The notes beneath the pieces are model-generated. The model made no database searches and was not told the origin of the DNA. It saw only the letters and a program-made list of their open reading frames with translations. From Hydrangea macrophylla (lineage: Eukaryota; Streptophyta; Magnoliopsida; Cornales; Hydrangeaceae), in contig CM066990.1 in NCBI GenBank assembly GCA_033977485.1, positions 13,272,001-13,336,000 on the forward strand: a stretch of 64,000 bases of DNA. Reading direction: 5' to 3'. This document shows positions 22,776 through 35,141 of the stretch, in pieces; the first letter of the stretch is position 1; each line of letters starts with the position of its first letter. Position numbers and translations under genes: made by a program.

Positions 22776-24004
22776 TATGATTACTGAAAATCAACAAACA
22801 AAATAAATATGGATATCAGAATTGACAGTTTGAAATAAAAGAATCCTTAAAACTCTTATTTAAAAACAAAGTCGCCGGAATATCGAAACGAAAGAATCAA
22901 GCCTCCGTGTGGTGGTCAATGTTCGATCTTTCGATTTATCATGACTTATCCGCTATGCAACTCTTGCAAAATAGCCATGACTCCCGAACCTATTTGATCT
23001 CTAAGTTTCTGAATAATGCCCCGTGTGGGATCCCTTATCCATAGCTTAGCTAGTGTGTACCATTAACTAGGATCCAATCACAACCGTCTCAAGTAGCGCC
23101 TCCGTGTGGTGGTCACCCTCTAATACGTCTGATTGATCCTATCCATAGGAAGTTCACATCTAGTAACCAATGAGCAGTGTACCCTCCGTATGGAATGATC
23201 ACCCCTGGCGAGGTGACACAGAATACACTACTCATCTTACAATGAACCGTTAATGGAAGATCGTGGGTGTTATTTGATAAGACCCTCTCCCACTAGATTT
23301 AGTAAATTAAGGATTTTGCTTTTGAAAAATGTTTCCACACACTACCCATAAACATCCAATGTTTACTAATGTGTTGAAAACGGTTTTTGAATTTTATTTT
23401 AGAAAACTTGTTTTAAGTGCATGCAACAATGTATTATACGCCAATCACAAAACAAGCACATAAAACAAAAAACTAAAATGAAATATGGGCATTCAAACAA
23501 TGCCTCTATCTCCCATGGCTCTATTTCCATAGAACACCTTCTTGGTTTGGTCGCCTCCGGCTCCATCTTGATGGACAACGGCTCCTTGCTCCATCTTCAT
23601 GGAATTTCTAATTCTATTACATTGGACTTATGCTTCTTTTGAAGCTTACAATTTATCTAGAAAAAAAGAAATAGCAAAAATGAAATAAAAGGCTAGGGAA
23701 ACCGGTGCGACTTTCCTTTTCGTAGGATTGAAGCCGCAGCGCCCTTTACATACGCCTTAAAACCAAACCATTAATAAATTACAACATGCACCAATCTCAA
23801 ACAATTTAAATATAAATATTTAAACGACTTGGTGCCATGGGAGATAGCGACTTATTTTGCTGCAAAAAGGGTTAGTCGTACACACATCCACACATACATA
23901 ACAAATATATGTAACTATTGGAACACTTAATTGATTCACACAGTATATAAACACTTTACATACTGAATTAGAACTTAAAACAGCATCTTACTTCTCTGTC
24001 ACAG

Positions 24005-24306
24005 TTCGATCGATCGAAGACCGTTCGATCGCTCGAACCTTCGATCGATTGAACACTGTTCAATCGCTTGAACATTCTGTTTCACAGAATGATTTAAAAA
24101 TTTTACAGAAATAATTTAAGATTAAAGTATAATTTAAAAAACCCTTACAACTGTGAACAGAATATCTGGACAGAGAATCTGTCTCGATCGATCGATCGAA
24201 CACTATTCGATCGATCGAACACCAGAAGGCTTCGATCGATCGAAACGAGTTCGATCGATTGAGAACAGAATGTTCGATCGATCGAAACAAGTTCGATCGA
24301 TCGAAC
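24005..24306. repeat. Leader cluster of CGATCG palindromes
   Basis: About ten copies in two groups (24005-24074 and 24182-24306) of TTCGATCGATCGAA and variants such as TTCGATCGATTGAA and TTCGATCGCTCGAA. About half are perfect palindromes. Downstream of the promoter, so it would be in the transcript. Confidence 0.8.
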
Positions 24307-24460
24307 CCACCTTGCATCCTATGCAATCACAGTTTTGTATTCTGCTGCGATAACACTGCAGAAACAGAACTGTGACGATGCAGTTTCGGAAACAGTTCTA
24401 AAATCAACATGCAAATCAAAACTAGGGTTCCAAAACGCATCTATAGATCCAAACGAGCCT

Positions 24461-24473
24461 GGCTCTGATACCA
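24461..24473 (-). other. Primer-binding site, initiator Met tRNA type
   Basis: Minus strand TGGTATCAGAGCC, two bases inside the 5' LTR, matches the complement of the plant initiator methionine tRNA 3' end used by many copia elements. Confidence 0.88.
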
Positions 24474-24475
24474 AT

Positions 24476-25970
24476 TGAAGGAAAAAGTGGTTTAAAGTTA
24501 GAGTTTAAACGCGCAGCGGAAATAGGTTAAGTTATAAAACTTTTGGTATTCCAGGATCTACTACTCGTCAATTCCATAGATGCGTACAAGGGGTTGCAAG
24601 AATTATACCTTGGTGTCTTGAACCCAATTCTGAAACTTTAACTTCCAGCAGCCTCCACTAGATGATCTTCACCCTTATGACTCCTGCGGATGCCTGCCGG
24701 AAAGACTAGGGTTGGTGGGAACCCTAATAGAGAAGATAGGAAGGTTTTGGGAAGACTATGATAGTTTCTGCAGCTTCTGCGTATAAAAACGACGATCACT
24801 TTTTCCAGAACGCAGCTGCCCTATTTATAGAATTCCAGAACCGACCTAGACTTCGATCGATCGAAGTGACTTCGATCGATCGAACCTTCGATCGATCGAA
24901 CCATTCTCGATCGATCGAACCAGCTGACTTCAATCGATCGAACATACTTCGATCGATCGAACCTGTCTTAACAGCTTCCTCAAGTGTCTTTCCAAGCATC
25001 CTAGCGGAGCTAAGAGTGGGACCTCCTAGGCTCTTTATTGTTGGCTCAGACCAGTTTGTTAATTACCATGACCAAACTCTTTGATCAGCAAACTAACTAA
25101 CTGGTCAGTTAACGTTTATTCCACTATAAAACGATAACTGAACTCCAACGCAAAAGAACATATCCGAAGCGATAACTAGACTTGTATGGTGTACTAATGT
25201 CCCTCTACCGTCAGCATTCGTAATCATATTCATGTAGTCGGATAACTGTTACTGTCATCCTGAATCATGATTACTTCTTGTATTCCTTGAGTCCCATTCA
25301 CCACTCATGATTACCAAACATGTTGATAACTCTTATCAACAAGACTGCAGTACTCAGTAATCAACTTGGTGACATTCTCAAGGGAATGCTTACTCTGAAT
25401 CAGAGGGTAGATTCTATCTTGACAATATATGTTCACAACCCTAAGGACAATACATACCCAAGATACCCAGGTGTTGATCTTCTATAGACCTCACTGATTG
25501 GTAAGTCAAAGCAGCCATATCCATAGTCTGTGTTCATAATCATCTCAAGATTGAGAACACGTACCTTATACAAGTTATGAGTTCCTATTGACTGTTGACA
25601 GCCTTAAGCGTCAATAGGAAAGCTCAGGTCCGTCAATGCACTATAAGCACTAGCATATCAACTAAGAGCTACACTCTAGTGATTGAGATTAATCACTCCA
25701 TCCAATGGTAGTTAAGTATGCTACAGTGTAGACCTGATGAGGTATCCAGTCTCATCATCCACTGTGACATATTCTAAGTATCAAAGAATAGTAATTCGTA
25801 TCTCACTTGTGTGTATCTCATACACACACGAATTGCTTACTATGATACTTAAGGACAAAACAATCATCTCATGAAAGAAACATACACAATGAAATGTAAA
25901 GCTGATATCCATATATTATAATGCTAATGTCTCATACATAAAGTAATGGTTTGAGGGCACAAACCCAACA
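24476..25970 (-). repeat. 5' LTR of the young copia
   Basis: 1,495 bp, nearly identical to the 3' LTR, with one extra 19-bp palindrome unit in the cluster at 24851-24963. TATA box at 24821-24831. Confidence 0.96.
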
Positions 25971-26948
25971 TATATTTCCATTTAGCATAGTTGTCTCCAG
26001 TTAATTTGTTCTGAGTGAGTATGATGGCAAGTGGACTACACACAGATCCTGATAGTATGATTTACTAAAAAATCAAATAGACAAAATAAATATGGATATC
26101 AGAATTTGACAATTTGAAATAAAAGAATCCTAAAAACTCTTACTTTAAAACAAAGTCGCCGTAATATCGAAACGAAAGAATAAAGCCTTCGTGTGGTGTC
26201 AATGTTTGATATTTCGATTAATCATGACTTGTCCGCTATGCAACTCTTGTAAAACAAGTTATGACTCCCAAACCCTTTTGATCTCTAAGTTTCTGAATAA
26301 TGCCCCGTGTGGGATCCCTTATCCATAGCTTAGCTAGTGTGTACCCTTAACTAGGATCCAATCACAACCGCCTCAACTATTACCGCCGTGTAGTGGTCAC
26401 CCTCTAACATGTCTGATTGATACTATCTGTAGGAAGTTCACATCTAGTAACCAATGAGTATTGCATCCTCTGTATGGAATGATCACCCATGGCTGGGTGA
26501 CATAGAATACTCCATTCATCTTATAGTGAACCGTTAATAGAAGATCGTGTGTGTTATTAGTAAGACCATCCCCTACTAGATTTATAAAATAAGGATTTTG
26601 CTTTTGGAAAATTGTTTCTACTCATTGCCCATAGACATCCAATGTCTACTAATGAGTTAAAATGGTTTTTGAATTTTATTTTAGAAAACTTGTTTTAAGT
26701 GCATGCAAGTAGTAACAATGTATATAACACCAATCACAAACCAAGCATGTAAAATAAAAAACAAAAATTGAAATAAAGGCATTCATATACCTTTATCTCC
26801 CATAGCTCTATCCCCAAAGAACCTCCTTCTTGGTTTGATCGTCTTTGGCTCTATCTTCATGGACAACGGGGTGCTCTTCCATCTTCATGGACTTTATAAT
26901 TCTATTACATTGGTGCTATGCTTCTTTTGAAGTTACAATCTAGAAATA
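25971..26948 (-). pseudogene. -copia A gag start and leader segment
   Basis: Continues -copia A beyond the young copia. The minus strand from about 26060 encodes the gag N-terminus ([14 protein letters not shown]), but the start codon position carries CTA instead of ATG. The rest to 26931 is leader, aligned with 22800-23640 of the young element. 26932-26948 is the 17-bp target duplication of LINE A. Confidence 0.88.
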
Positions 26949-26988
26949 ACACAACCCAAACCAAACCAAACCAAGCCTTGTGTCCCAA

Positions 26989-28362
26989 TCAATTGGGGTC
27001 GGCTGTATGAATCATTTTTCTCCATTCTGCACGATCAAGAGCTATATGCTCATTTAAATTATATATATTCATATCTTGTTGCACTACATATTCCCAAGTC
27101 AGTCTAGGTCTACCTCTCCCTCTAACCATTCCAGGCACTACGATCTTATCACTTTTTTGCACAGGTGCATCTACAGGTCTTCGTTGCATATGGCCGAACC
27201 ATCTAAGTCTATTCTCCCTCAACTTATCCTCAATATGCGTCATTCCTACAGTCTCTCGGATGTACTCATTTCTATTTCTATCTTTCCTAGTCTTACCACA
27301 CATCCATCTTAGCATCCTCATCTCCGCTACACTCACTTTACTAATGTGTTGTTTCTTAGTTGCCCAACACTCTGTCCCGTAGAGCATAGCTGGCCTAATA
27401 GCTATCCTATAAAATTTTTCTTTCAATTTTGCTGGTATTCTCCGATCACATAATACTCCAGAAGCACTCCTCCACTTAAGCCAGCCCACTTTAATTCTAT
27501 GGGTCACGTCATCACCAGTCTCTCCATCTCTACTGATCATTGAACCTAGATAGTGAAAGTGTTCCCTCTTTGGAATCTCCTGATCTTCAATCTTCACTGC
27601 TTTATTGTCTTTACTTCCACTGTTGCTAAAAGTACATTCCATGTATTCTATTTTTGTCCTACTTATCTTTAGCCTCTTAGTCTCCAGTGCTTCTCTCCAA
27701 GCTTTTAGTTTAGTGTTCAGTCCCCTTTTAGTCTCATCAATCAAGACAATATCATCTGTGAACAACATACACCATGGGACCTCATCTTGAATGTGCTTAA
27801 TCAATTAATCCATAATTAGGCCGAACAAATAAGGGCTCAAGGTCGACCCCTGGTGCAGGCCTACAGTAATTGGGAATTCGCTTTTTTCTCCGGCTGGTGA
27901 TCTAATTGTAGTAACCTCTTCATCATACATATCCTTCACTACGTCAATATAACCCTTGGTGACTCCTTTGTTCTCTAGCACCCACCAAATTAAATCTCTA
28001 GGCACTCTATCATAAGCTTTCTCTAAATCAATAAAAACCATATGTAGATCTTTGTTCTTCTCTCTATACTTTTCCTTTAATCTTCTAAGTAAATAAATTA
28101 CTTCCATAGTTGATCTCCTAGGCATAAATCTAAACTGATTTTCTGACACTGATGTTGCACCTCTTAAGCGATGCTCCGTCACTCTTTCCCATAGCTTCAT
28201 AGTATGGCTCATCAACTTAATACCTCTATAGTTGTTGCTTGCATTATTGTACATCTCCTTTACTCTTATATATAGGCACTAGGATGCTCTTCCTCCACTC
28301 ATCAGGCATTTTTCTAGTCATTAAAATCCTGTTAAAAACTTTGTAAGCCAAGATGCCCCCAC
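26989..28362 (-). pseudogene. LINE A reverse transcriptase, C-terminal part
   Basis: Minus strand from 28254: [32 protein letters not shown] (motif A), [12 protein letters not shown] (motif B), a TAA stop at 27802-27804, then FTDDIVL (motif C, where FADD is usual), and a C-terminal region with HYLGSMIS, CWATKKQ, MLRWMCGKTRKDR and RLRWFGH. The last blocks are typical of plant RTE proteins. The same TAA occurs in the duplicate piece at 35515. Confidence 0.9.
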
Positions 28363-29687
28363 TGTTAGGGATATATACTAAAAGCCATGCTTTATGTAGT
28401 TGATTTATTATTCATTTAATAAAATCAGTTAATCCATTTTTTTTATGAGAATCTGTGTGGGAAATGTTTGTATTATATTATTTATTTAATATTATGCATG
28501 TGTGTCTTTCATTCTATATAGTAGGTGGTTTGGTGTGTAGAGTTCGGCTTACACACGGAAGATTAGGCCATCAGATATATAGAATGTAAGATTTTGGTTT
28601 ACAGTCTTAGATGGGATTTGACACAGCATCGGTAGGACTGCAGCATGGTGTTGTAGTAGGTTTGTCTTGACTACGGAAAACGGTATAGTTTCAACTCACT
28701 ATGCTGGTATACTTTGTGTATTAAAACGGGACTGACTTGGGGTAATTATCTTTATACTGACTTATAAGATAATTAATACCCCATGGCTATTATGAGTGCT
28801 TATGCTCTAAATTCTAAGTTAATTGGTAGACACGTACATTTGATATTTACAATTTGATCCCTAAAAGGGTGAGATCCTTAAATGGGTCAATATCTCATTG
28901 GATTGGGTGGCAATATTAATTGTGTGGTGGATATTAATTAATGATGGAATCCATGTCTCAATTTTGGGATTGATGATATCCCCTTGAGAAAGGTTATAAG
29001 TTTTGATTATGTCAAACCCTGCAGGTGGATTTTGTATCCGACATATCAAATAAGTTAAGCAGAGGATCTTAAGGAATTTTAAGAAATTAATTAAATATGA
29101 TTGTCAGTAATTATATTTAATTAATGGATATATGTAATCTTAACATGGGGAGATAATAAGCATTTAATAACATGGAGCTCGAAATATATTTTTGAGATAA
29201 GGGTAGGAGTGCAATTATAATTCTTTAGTGGTATGAATTATAATTTATGGAAATAGGAATCTGATTCAGTTCGAATTAGGGTTTCCTAATTCCATAAGGA
29301 AGCCTATTCCTTATTGACTTCTTATGGTCCCTATCGTAGCCTATATATATGTTGCTTTGGCTCTCTCCTCAGTTAGCATTTTTCTATATAGAGAATTATA
29401 ACTCGGAATAGAAAAGAGAGCGTAAAAGAGGGAGAGCAGAAAACAGAAAGGATTTCGAAAGAGCCCACACTCAGTTCGATATTCTGGTAGCAAAGGAATA
29501 CGGTAGAAGATCGTGAGCTATTATCGAGCCCGTGCTCTCGATTCGTCTACTACAGTAATCCGTTTTAGCAGTTTAAGGTAACCCTAGTTCCGCCCTTGTA
29601 GGGTTATTGTAGTTTTCACGTAATTTTTTTTTGCAGTACCAACTTATACGCGCTGTTAATGGATTCTGGGAACACAGTTTCCTAACA
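28363..29687 (+). repeat. 5' LTR of the LINE-nested copia
   Basis: 1,325 bp, TGTTAGGGATATATAC to TTTCCTAACA. TATA-like CTATATATATG at 29341-29351. It matches 36069-37395 with roughly 2 percent differences by eye. Confidence 0.94.
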
Positions 29688-29688
29688 G

Positions 29689-29704
29689 TGGTATCAGAGC
29701 CAGG
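29689..29704 (+). other. Primer-binding site of the LINE-nested copia
   Basis: TGGTATCAGAGCCAGG one base after the 5' LTR, complementary to the initiator methionine tRNA end. Confidence 0.88.
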
Positions 29705-31129
29705 TTGATTCTGCGTATGGGTTGGACGCAACCATGTTGTCCAATAAAACATATCTTATGCGTGTTTTGATGGATGGATAGAACGTAGAACTGTGCTAAC
29801 CCTTGTTTTGCAGCGTTCTTATTCCACTATTATGGTCACTGATTTTGTGTGATTGGATCCCACGATGGTTTTATCCGTGGTTAATTTTGCTGTTTTAATA
29901 TAGCATGTGAACTCCTTTATGGAGGCATAGGATTTGTGTGTATTGGATCCCACGCTTGATTGATGTGTGGTTAATTTACTGCAAAGAAATAGCATGTGAA
30001 CTCCTTTATGGAGGCATAGGGTTTTTGGAATATATCTCAAGTAAATCCGTGAAGACAGTTCGTGAAGACAGTTTACAAGCAGTTTCAGAAAGCAATCTGG
30101 AGGCAATTTCTAAAGACAGCTCGACCCCGTTGCGTAGTGGCGACATAGAGCTAATCGGGTTCAATGAAGATTTCTTCACAAGAGTTGCAGCTTGACCATA
30201 ATAGTGGGATTCCTATTATATTGTGGTTTCCTTATTTATGTGTGATTGAATGATTATTATTGTTTCATGTTTAATGAATAGGACAACATGGATAATTGTT
30301 CCTAGACCTATTTCAGATGTCTAGCTGCATGTTTAATTTATATTAATTTAAAATGATGGACAACTACATGTGTATTTAGAAATAAAACTAATTCCAAAAT
30401 TTGAAAACATAAGTACTTATTTTCTAAAATCATGAGAATAGAATAATTTTATTATCTACACATGTGGGTTTCACAAGTAAGGATGAATTAATCCTTGTCA
30501 TGTATTCCATTATTTTTTATTAATTAAATTAAAAGTTCTTCTAAAAAATTATAACCCTCAATTTTTTTTTTTAAATTCTAAGTGGGAGAGGGAATTTATC
30601 AAGTATAAATCCCATGGTCTCCATCACTGGTTTGTAGATGATATGATTAATTTTGTGTGATGGATCTAGTGTCATCCTCCCTATCAGATGTAGTTGATCA
30701 TGGAATCATCAGTACAAACTTCTTTAAAAGAATGTTTTGGGTGATTGTTGGTGTGGGTCACCTCTCCATCTGAGGTGTTCCTCATGGAACTCTTGACCTA
30801 GAATTAAGTGATGGTATACACTTAGCTATAAATAATAAAATCCTCTCCATCTGAGTCACTGTTATTATTTATAGGACCAAAGCAAGTCAGCAGTTTAATT
30901 TTATTAGGCAAAGTACATTGCCTGGATAGTAAAATTAAAAGGCAATTGTCTATCTGAACAAATGATGGATAGTATATTGCTTCCCATCGAGTCATACTAT
31001 TTGCGGTGTATCAGGTTGCTGGCAGATTCCTTTCAAATATGGTAGAGGGAACCAATATTTTCAACTCGAATCTATAGTAATTTTTGCCCAAACGTAATTA
31101 TTTATGTTGTATGATTCTCAGGCTTTTAA
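29705..31129 (+). other. Leader of the LINE-nested copia
   Basis: 1.4 kb without coding domains. It holds an 89-bp tandem duplication (about 29845-30023). AT-rich from 30240 to 31120. Confidence 0.8.
29845..30023 (+). repeat. 89-bp tandem duplication in leader
   Basis: AGCATGTGAACTCCTTTATG occurs at 29902 and 29991, and GATTGGATCCCACG or TATTGGATCCCACG begins each unit. The two units differ in their middles, so the duplication is old or was patched. Confidence 0.75.
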
Positions 31130-34100
31130 ATGGGTACTTTCAATCCACTTGTTGTTATACTTAAAGAAAACAAACTTACTGGACCAAACTATATAGACTA
31201 GAAAAGGAATTTGGATATTGTGTTAACTGCTGAAGAGTACAAGTTTGTGCATACTCAAGAATGTCCTGAGCAACCTGGTGAGGGGGCAACCGCTGAGGAA
31301 ACCCAGGCTCACAAGAAATTGGTCAAGGCTGATGAGATTGCGCGGTGTTACATTTTGGCATCCATGTCAAATGTGCTGCAACATCAGCATCAGTCAATGG
31401 CCAGCGCCTATGACATGATGGAGAGCCTCCGAGAGATGTTCGGGGATCAAAGTTGTGCTGCTAGGCAGGTTGCCATGAAAGACTTGATGAACACAACCAT
31501 GGCTGAGGGGACGCCTGTAAGGGATCATGTTCTTAAGATGATATCTCTTCTTAATGAACTAGAGATCCTTGGAGCTACAATCGACGGGGAAACCCAGGTC
31601 GATATCGTACTCCAGTCACTGCCAGAGTCTTTTAAGCAATTCAGCCCCAATTACAACATGAATAAATTTAAATATACTTTGGCAGAGCTGCTTAAAGAAC
31701 TCCAGGCAGCTGAGGGTCTCAACAGAAAGTTAGGGAGTTCTCTTGTGTTTGAGAAAGGTTCTGCTTCAAAGCCAAAAGGCAAGAAGAAAATGAAAAAGGC
31801 TCAAAAGAAGGCCGCGGGTCCTTCGCCAATCCAAAGGCCACGAGGACAACCGAAAAAGCCTAAAGGCAAAGGTTTTGTTTGCAAGCAGCCAGGACACTGG
31901 AAGAAGCAATGTCTAGTTTATCTCACCAGACATAACAATCAAGGTAAATCTCATTTACTAGTTGTTGAATCGTGTTCAGCGGTCCGATCTACCGGTACCT
32001 GGTGTGTAGATACGGGAGCCACTGATCATGTATGCAATTCTTTGCAGGGGTTCCAGGGAACCAGGCAGCTCAGTGATGGAGAGATTTATCTATATCTGGG
32101 AAATGCTACGAGAGTAGCAGCAGTTGCAGTAGGAGATCTACATCTTAGTTTTGGTAGAGATAGGATTTTAATATTAAGAAATTACTTTTATGTATCTTCT
32201 ATTAGAAGGAATTTAGTTTCAGTTTCTAGTTTAGTAAAGAATGGATATTCAGTTCATTTTAATAAATTAGTAGTTATTAAAGAAAATAAACGTTTTATTT
32301 GTTCTGGTCAATTGGTGGATGATCTTTATATTATAAATCCTATCTCTTCTATACTGCAACTTAATGAATTGAATAACACAAATAGTTTGCCATTTAAGAT
32401 AAAAGAACCTTCGAGGATGAACCAAACGCATCTTTGGCACTTACGCCTTGGTCATATTAATTTGAAAAGGATTCAAAGACTGGTTCAAAATAGGCCATTA
32501 GGCTCATTGGAAGTGGAGGCACTTCTAGTTTGTGAATCCTGCTTGGAAGGTAAAATGACCAAGAGGTCATTCTCGGCCAAGGGCTATAGAGCAAAAGAGC
32601 CGTTGGAACTGGTTCACTCTGATTTATGTGGTCCTATGACTGTCCAAGCAAGAGGGGGATTTGAGTACTTTGTCACTTTCATCGATGATTACTCAAGGTA
32701 TGGGTACATTTATTTGATGCGGCGTAAGTCTGAATGCTTTGAGAAATTCAAAGACTTCAAGGCTGAAACGGAGAAGCGTCTAGGTAAATGTATCAAGACA
32801 CTACGATCTGATCGTGGTGGAGAGTACCTCTTGGGAGAGTTTAGGGAATACTTATTGGAGTAAGGGATTACATCCTAATTGTCTGCACCCCGTATGCCTC
32901 AGCAAAACGGTGTAGCAGAAAGAAGGAATAGGACTCTCATGGATATGGTAAGATCTATGATGAGTTACTCAGATTTACCAATTTCCTTTTTGGGACACGC
33001 ATTAGAGACAGCTGCATACATTCTAAACTTGGTACCATCTAAGTTAGTACCTGCTACTCCCATGGAATTATGGACTGGGCGAAAGGCTAGTCTGCGGCAT
33101 GTTCGGATCTGGGGTAGTCCAGCACATGTGCTGAAAGGGAATGCAAAAAAGTTGAAATCAAGAACAGAAGTATGTTTCTTTGTTGGGTATCCAAGAGGAA
33201 CTAAAGGTGGTCTGTTTTATAGTCCTAAGGATCAGAAGGTTATTATTAGCACCAATGCCACATTCTTAGAAGAGGACTATGTTATGGACCACAAGCCCAG
33301 AAGCCGTATTATTCTAGAGGAAATGAGAGGAGAGACACCGAGACATACTTCTTCGATACCAACAGTAGAAGAAGAAACACCACAAGAAAGAGTTATCGAT
33401 ATTCCATTACCACGTCGTAGTGGGAGGATTATCGAAACTCGTGTAGATCCCGAACCAACCATTAACACGCAGGTTCCTGAACCAGTACAATGTGTAAATA
33501 ATGGTGTATTAAGTTCAGAATCTTCACAACAAAATATCAGTGATACACAGACACGGGTTATGCCTCGTCGTAGTGGGAGGGTTATTATTCAACCTGACCG
33601 GTATATGTTCTTGGGAGAGTCTTATGACCGGGTCCCTGATGAACAAGGTACCGACCCCTGTAACTACAATGAAGCACTCCAAGATAAAGATGCAGGTCTT
33701 TGGCAAAAGGCTATGAAATCTGAAATGGAGTCTATGTACTCCAATCAATTTTGGGATCTTGTAGAACCACCCAATGAAATAAAACCCATTGGATGTAAGT
33801 GGATCTATAAGAAGAAGAGAGGAGCAGACGGTAAGGTGGAAACCTTTAAAGCAAGGCTTATTGCGAAAGGGTTCACTCAAAAAGAGGGAATCAATTATGA
33901 GGAAACCTTTTCACCGGTGGCCATGCTAAAGTCTATCCGGATTCTCTTATCCATTGCTGCACATTTCGATTATGAAATTTGGCAAATGGATGTCAAGACA
34001 GCATTTCTAAATGGGAATCTTGACGAGTACATCTACATGATGCAACCAGACGGGTTCATTGCGAAGGGCCAAGAACACATGTTGTGCAAGCTTAAGAAGT

Positions 34101-35141
34101 CTATTTATGGACTTAAGCAGGCATCTAGGTCTTGGAATATCCGCTTTGATCAAGTAGTCAAGTCTTTTGGTTTTGATCAATGTGCGGATGAATCTTGTGT
34201 ATACAAGAAACATGATGGAAGAGTGGTGGTGTTCTTAGTACTATATGTGGATGATATCTTGCTAATCAGAAATGATATGGGGGTATTATCTTCTATAAGG
34301 GTATGGTTGTCCAGTCAATTCGATATGAAGGACTTGGGAGAAGTCGGTCACATCCTAGGGATCAAGCTTATGCGAGATCGCAAGAATAGGATGTTGGGCT
34401 TGTCACAAGGCACTTATATTGACAATATTCTTGCAAGGTTTAGCATGCAAGATTCCAAGAAGGGATTCCTTCCCTTAAGACACGGAATTACTCTATCTAA
34501 GGATCAGTGTCCTAAGACACCAGATGAGATAGAGAAGATGAAGGCAGTTCCTTATGCCTCAGTAGTAGGAAGCCTAATGTATGCTATGCTATGTACTAGA
34601 CCTGACATCTGCTTTGCTGTTGGCATGGTTAGTAGATATCAGTCTAATCCAGGGCCAGAACATTGGACTGCGGTGAAAAATATTCTCAAGTACCTGAAAA
34701 GGACTCGAGACTATATGTTAGTTTACCAAGCAGACAGTCTTGTACCCATTGGGTACACATATTCTGATTTCATGTCAGATAGGGATTCCAGAAAGTCTAC
34801 CTCAGGATATGTGTTTACCCTAGGAGGTGGAGCCATTACTTGGAGGAGTATCAAGCAGTCATGTATTGCTGATTCCACCATAGAAGCCGAGTATGTGGCT
34901 ACTTCGGAAGCCGCTAAGGAGGCCGTTTGGCTCAGAAACTCCCTTATGGATCTAAGAGTAGTACCTGTGGTACAATCGGCTATTACCCTTTATTGCGATA
35001 ATAGCGGAGCGGTTGCTAACTCAAAGGAACCAAGGGCCCATAAGAAGGGAAAACACATTGAGCGTAAGTATCACCTGATACGAGAGATCGTGCAAAGAGG
35101 TGATGTTAAAGTGACCAAGATAGCATCAACAAATAACCTGG
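31130..35141 (+). pseudogene. Gag-Pol polyprotein of the LINE-nested copia, three stops and truncated end
   Basis: One frame from ATG 31130. Gag domain; zinc knuckle near 31872 where the first Cys codon is Gly; protease CVDTGATDHVCNS; integrase HSDLCGP, SDRGGEY and [19 protein letters not shown]; RNase H with YSDFMSD and [10 protein letters not shown]. It is interrupted by TAG at 31199-31201, TAA at 32861-32863 and TAA at 32876-32878, all in frame. At about 35141 the frame runs into LINE sequence, so the last part of RNase H and the polypurine tract are gone. The protein is related to the young copia's but distinct, with a longer gap between integrase and RT. Confidence 0.93.

Larger units (their letters stand above)
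22776..24475 (-). other. Leader of the young copia (5' untranslated region)
   Basis: About 1.7 kb between 5' LTR and gag. No coding domain. It holds a second large cluster of CGATCG palindromes (24005-24306) and the primer site at its start. Its 23040-23240 part is well conserved in the other copia copies. Confidence 0.85.
17290..25975 (-). mobile_element. Young, structurally complete Ty1/copia retrotransposon with TSD TATAT
   Basis: Two LTRs (17295-18770 and 24476-25970) with TG...CA ends, 5-bp duplication TATAT at 17290-17294 and 25971-25975, primer site, polypurine tract and a single uninterrupted gag-pol frame. By eye the LTRs differ by about eight substitutions and one 19-bp repeat-unit difference, so insertion was recent. 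It landed in the gag of -copia A, a relative of the same family. Long LTRs and a 1.7 kb leader resemble the Tork/Angela part of Ty1/copia, but I assign the lineage only tentatively. Confidence 0.96.

Noticed and set aside
24060..24353. Short open frames rich in repeated FDRSN/RSIE on both strands (also 17577-17771, 24758-25084, 42203-42496)
   Set aside because: They are translations of the CGATCGAT palindrome arrays, which stay open in several frames. They are not proteins.
24461..24473. tRNA-like sequence TGGTATCAGAGCC, also at 29689 and 60404
   Set aside because: These are primer-binding sites complementary to a tRNA end. No cloverleaf surrounds them.
26989..27804. 271-codon frame as a separate gene
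   Set aside because: It is the C-terminal part of the LINE reverse transcriptase after a nonsense codon, as the adjoining frame and LINE B show.
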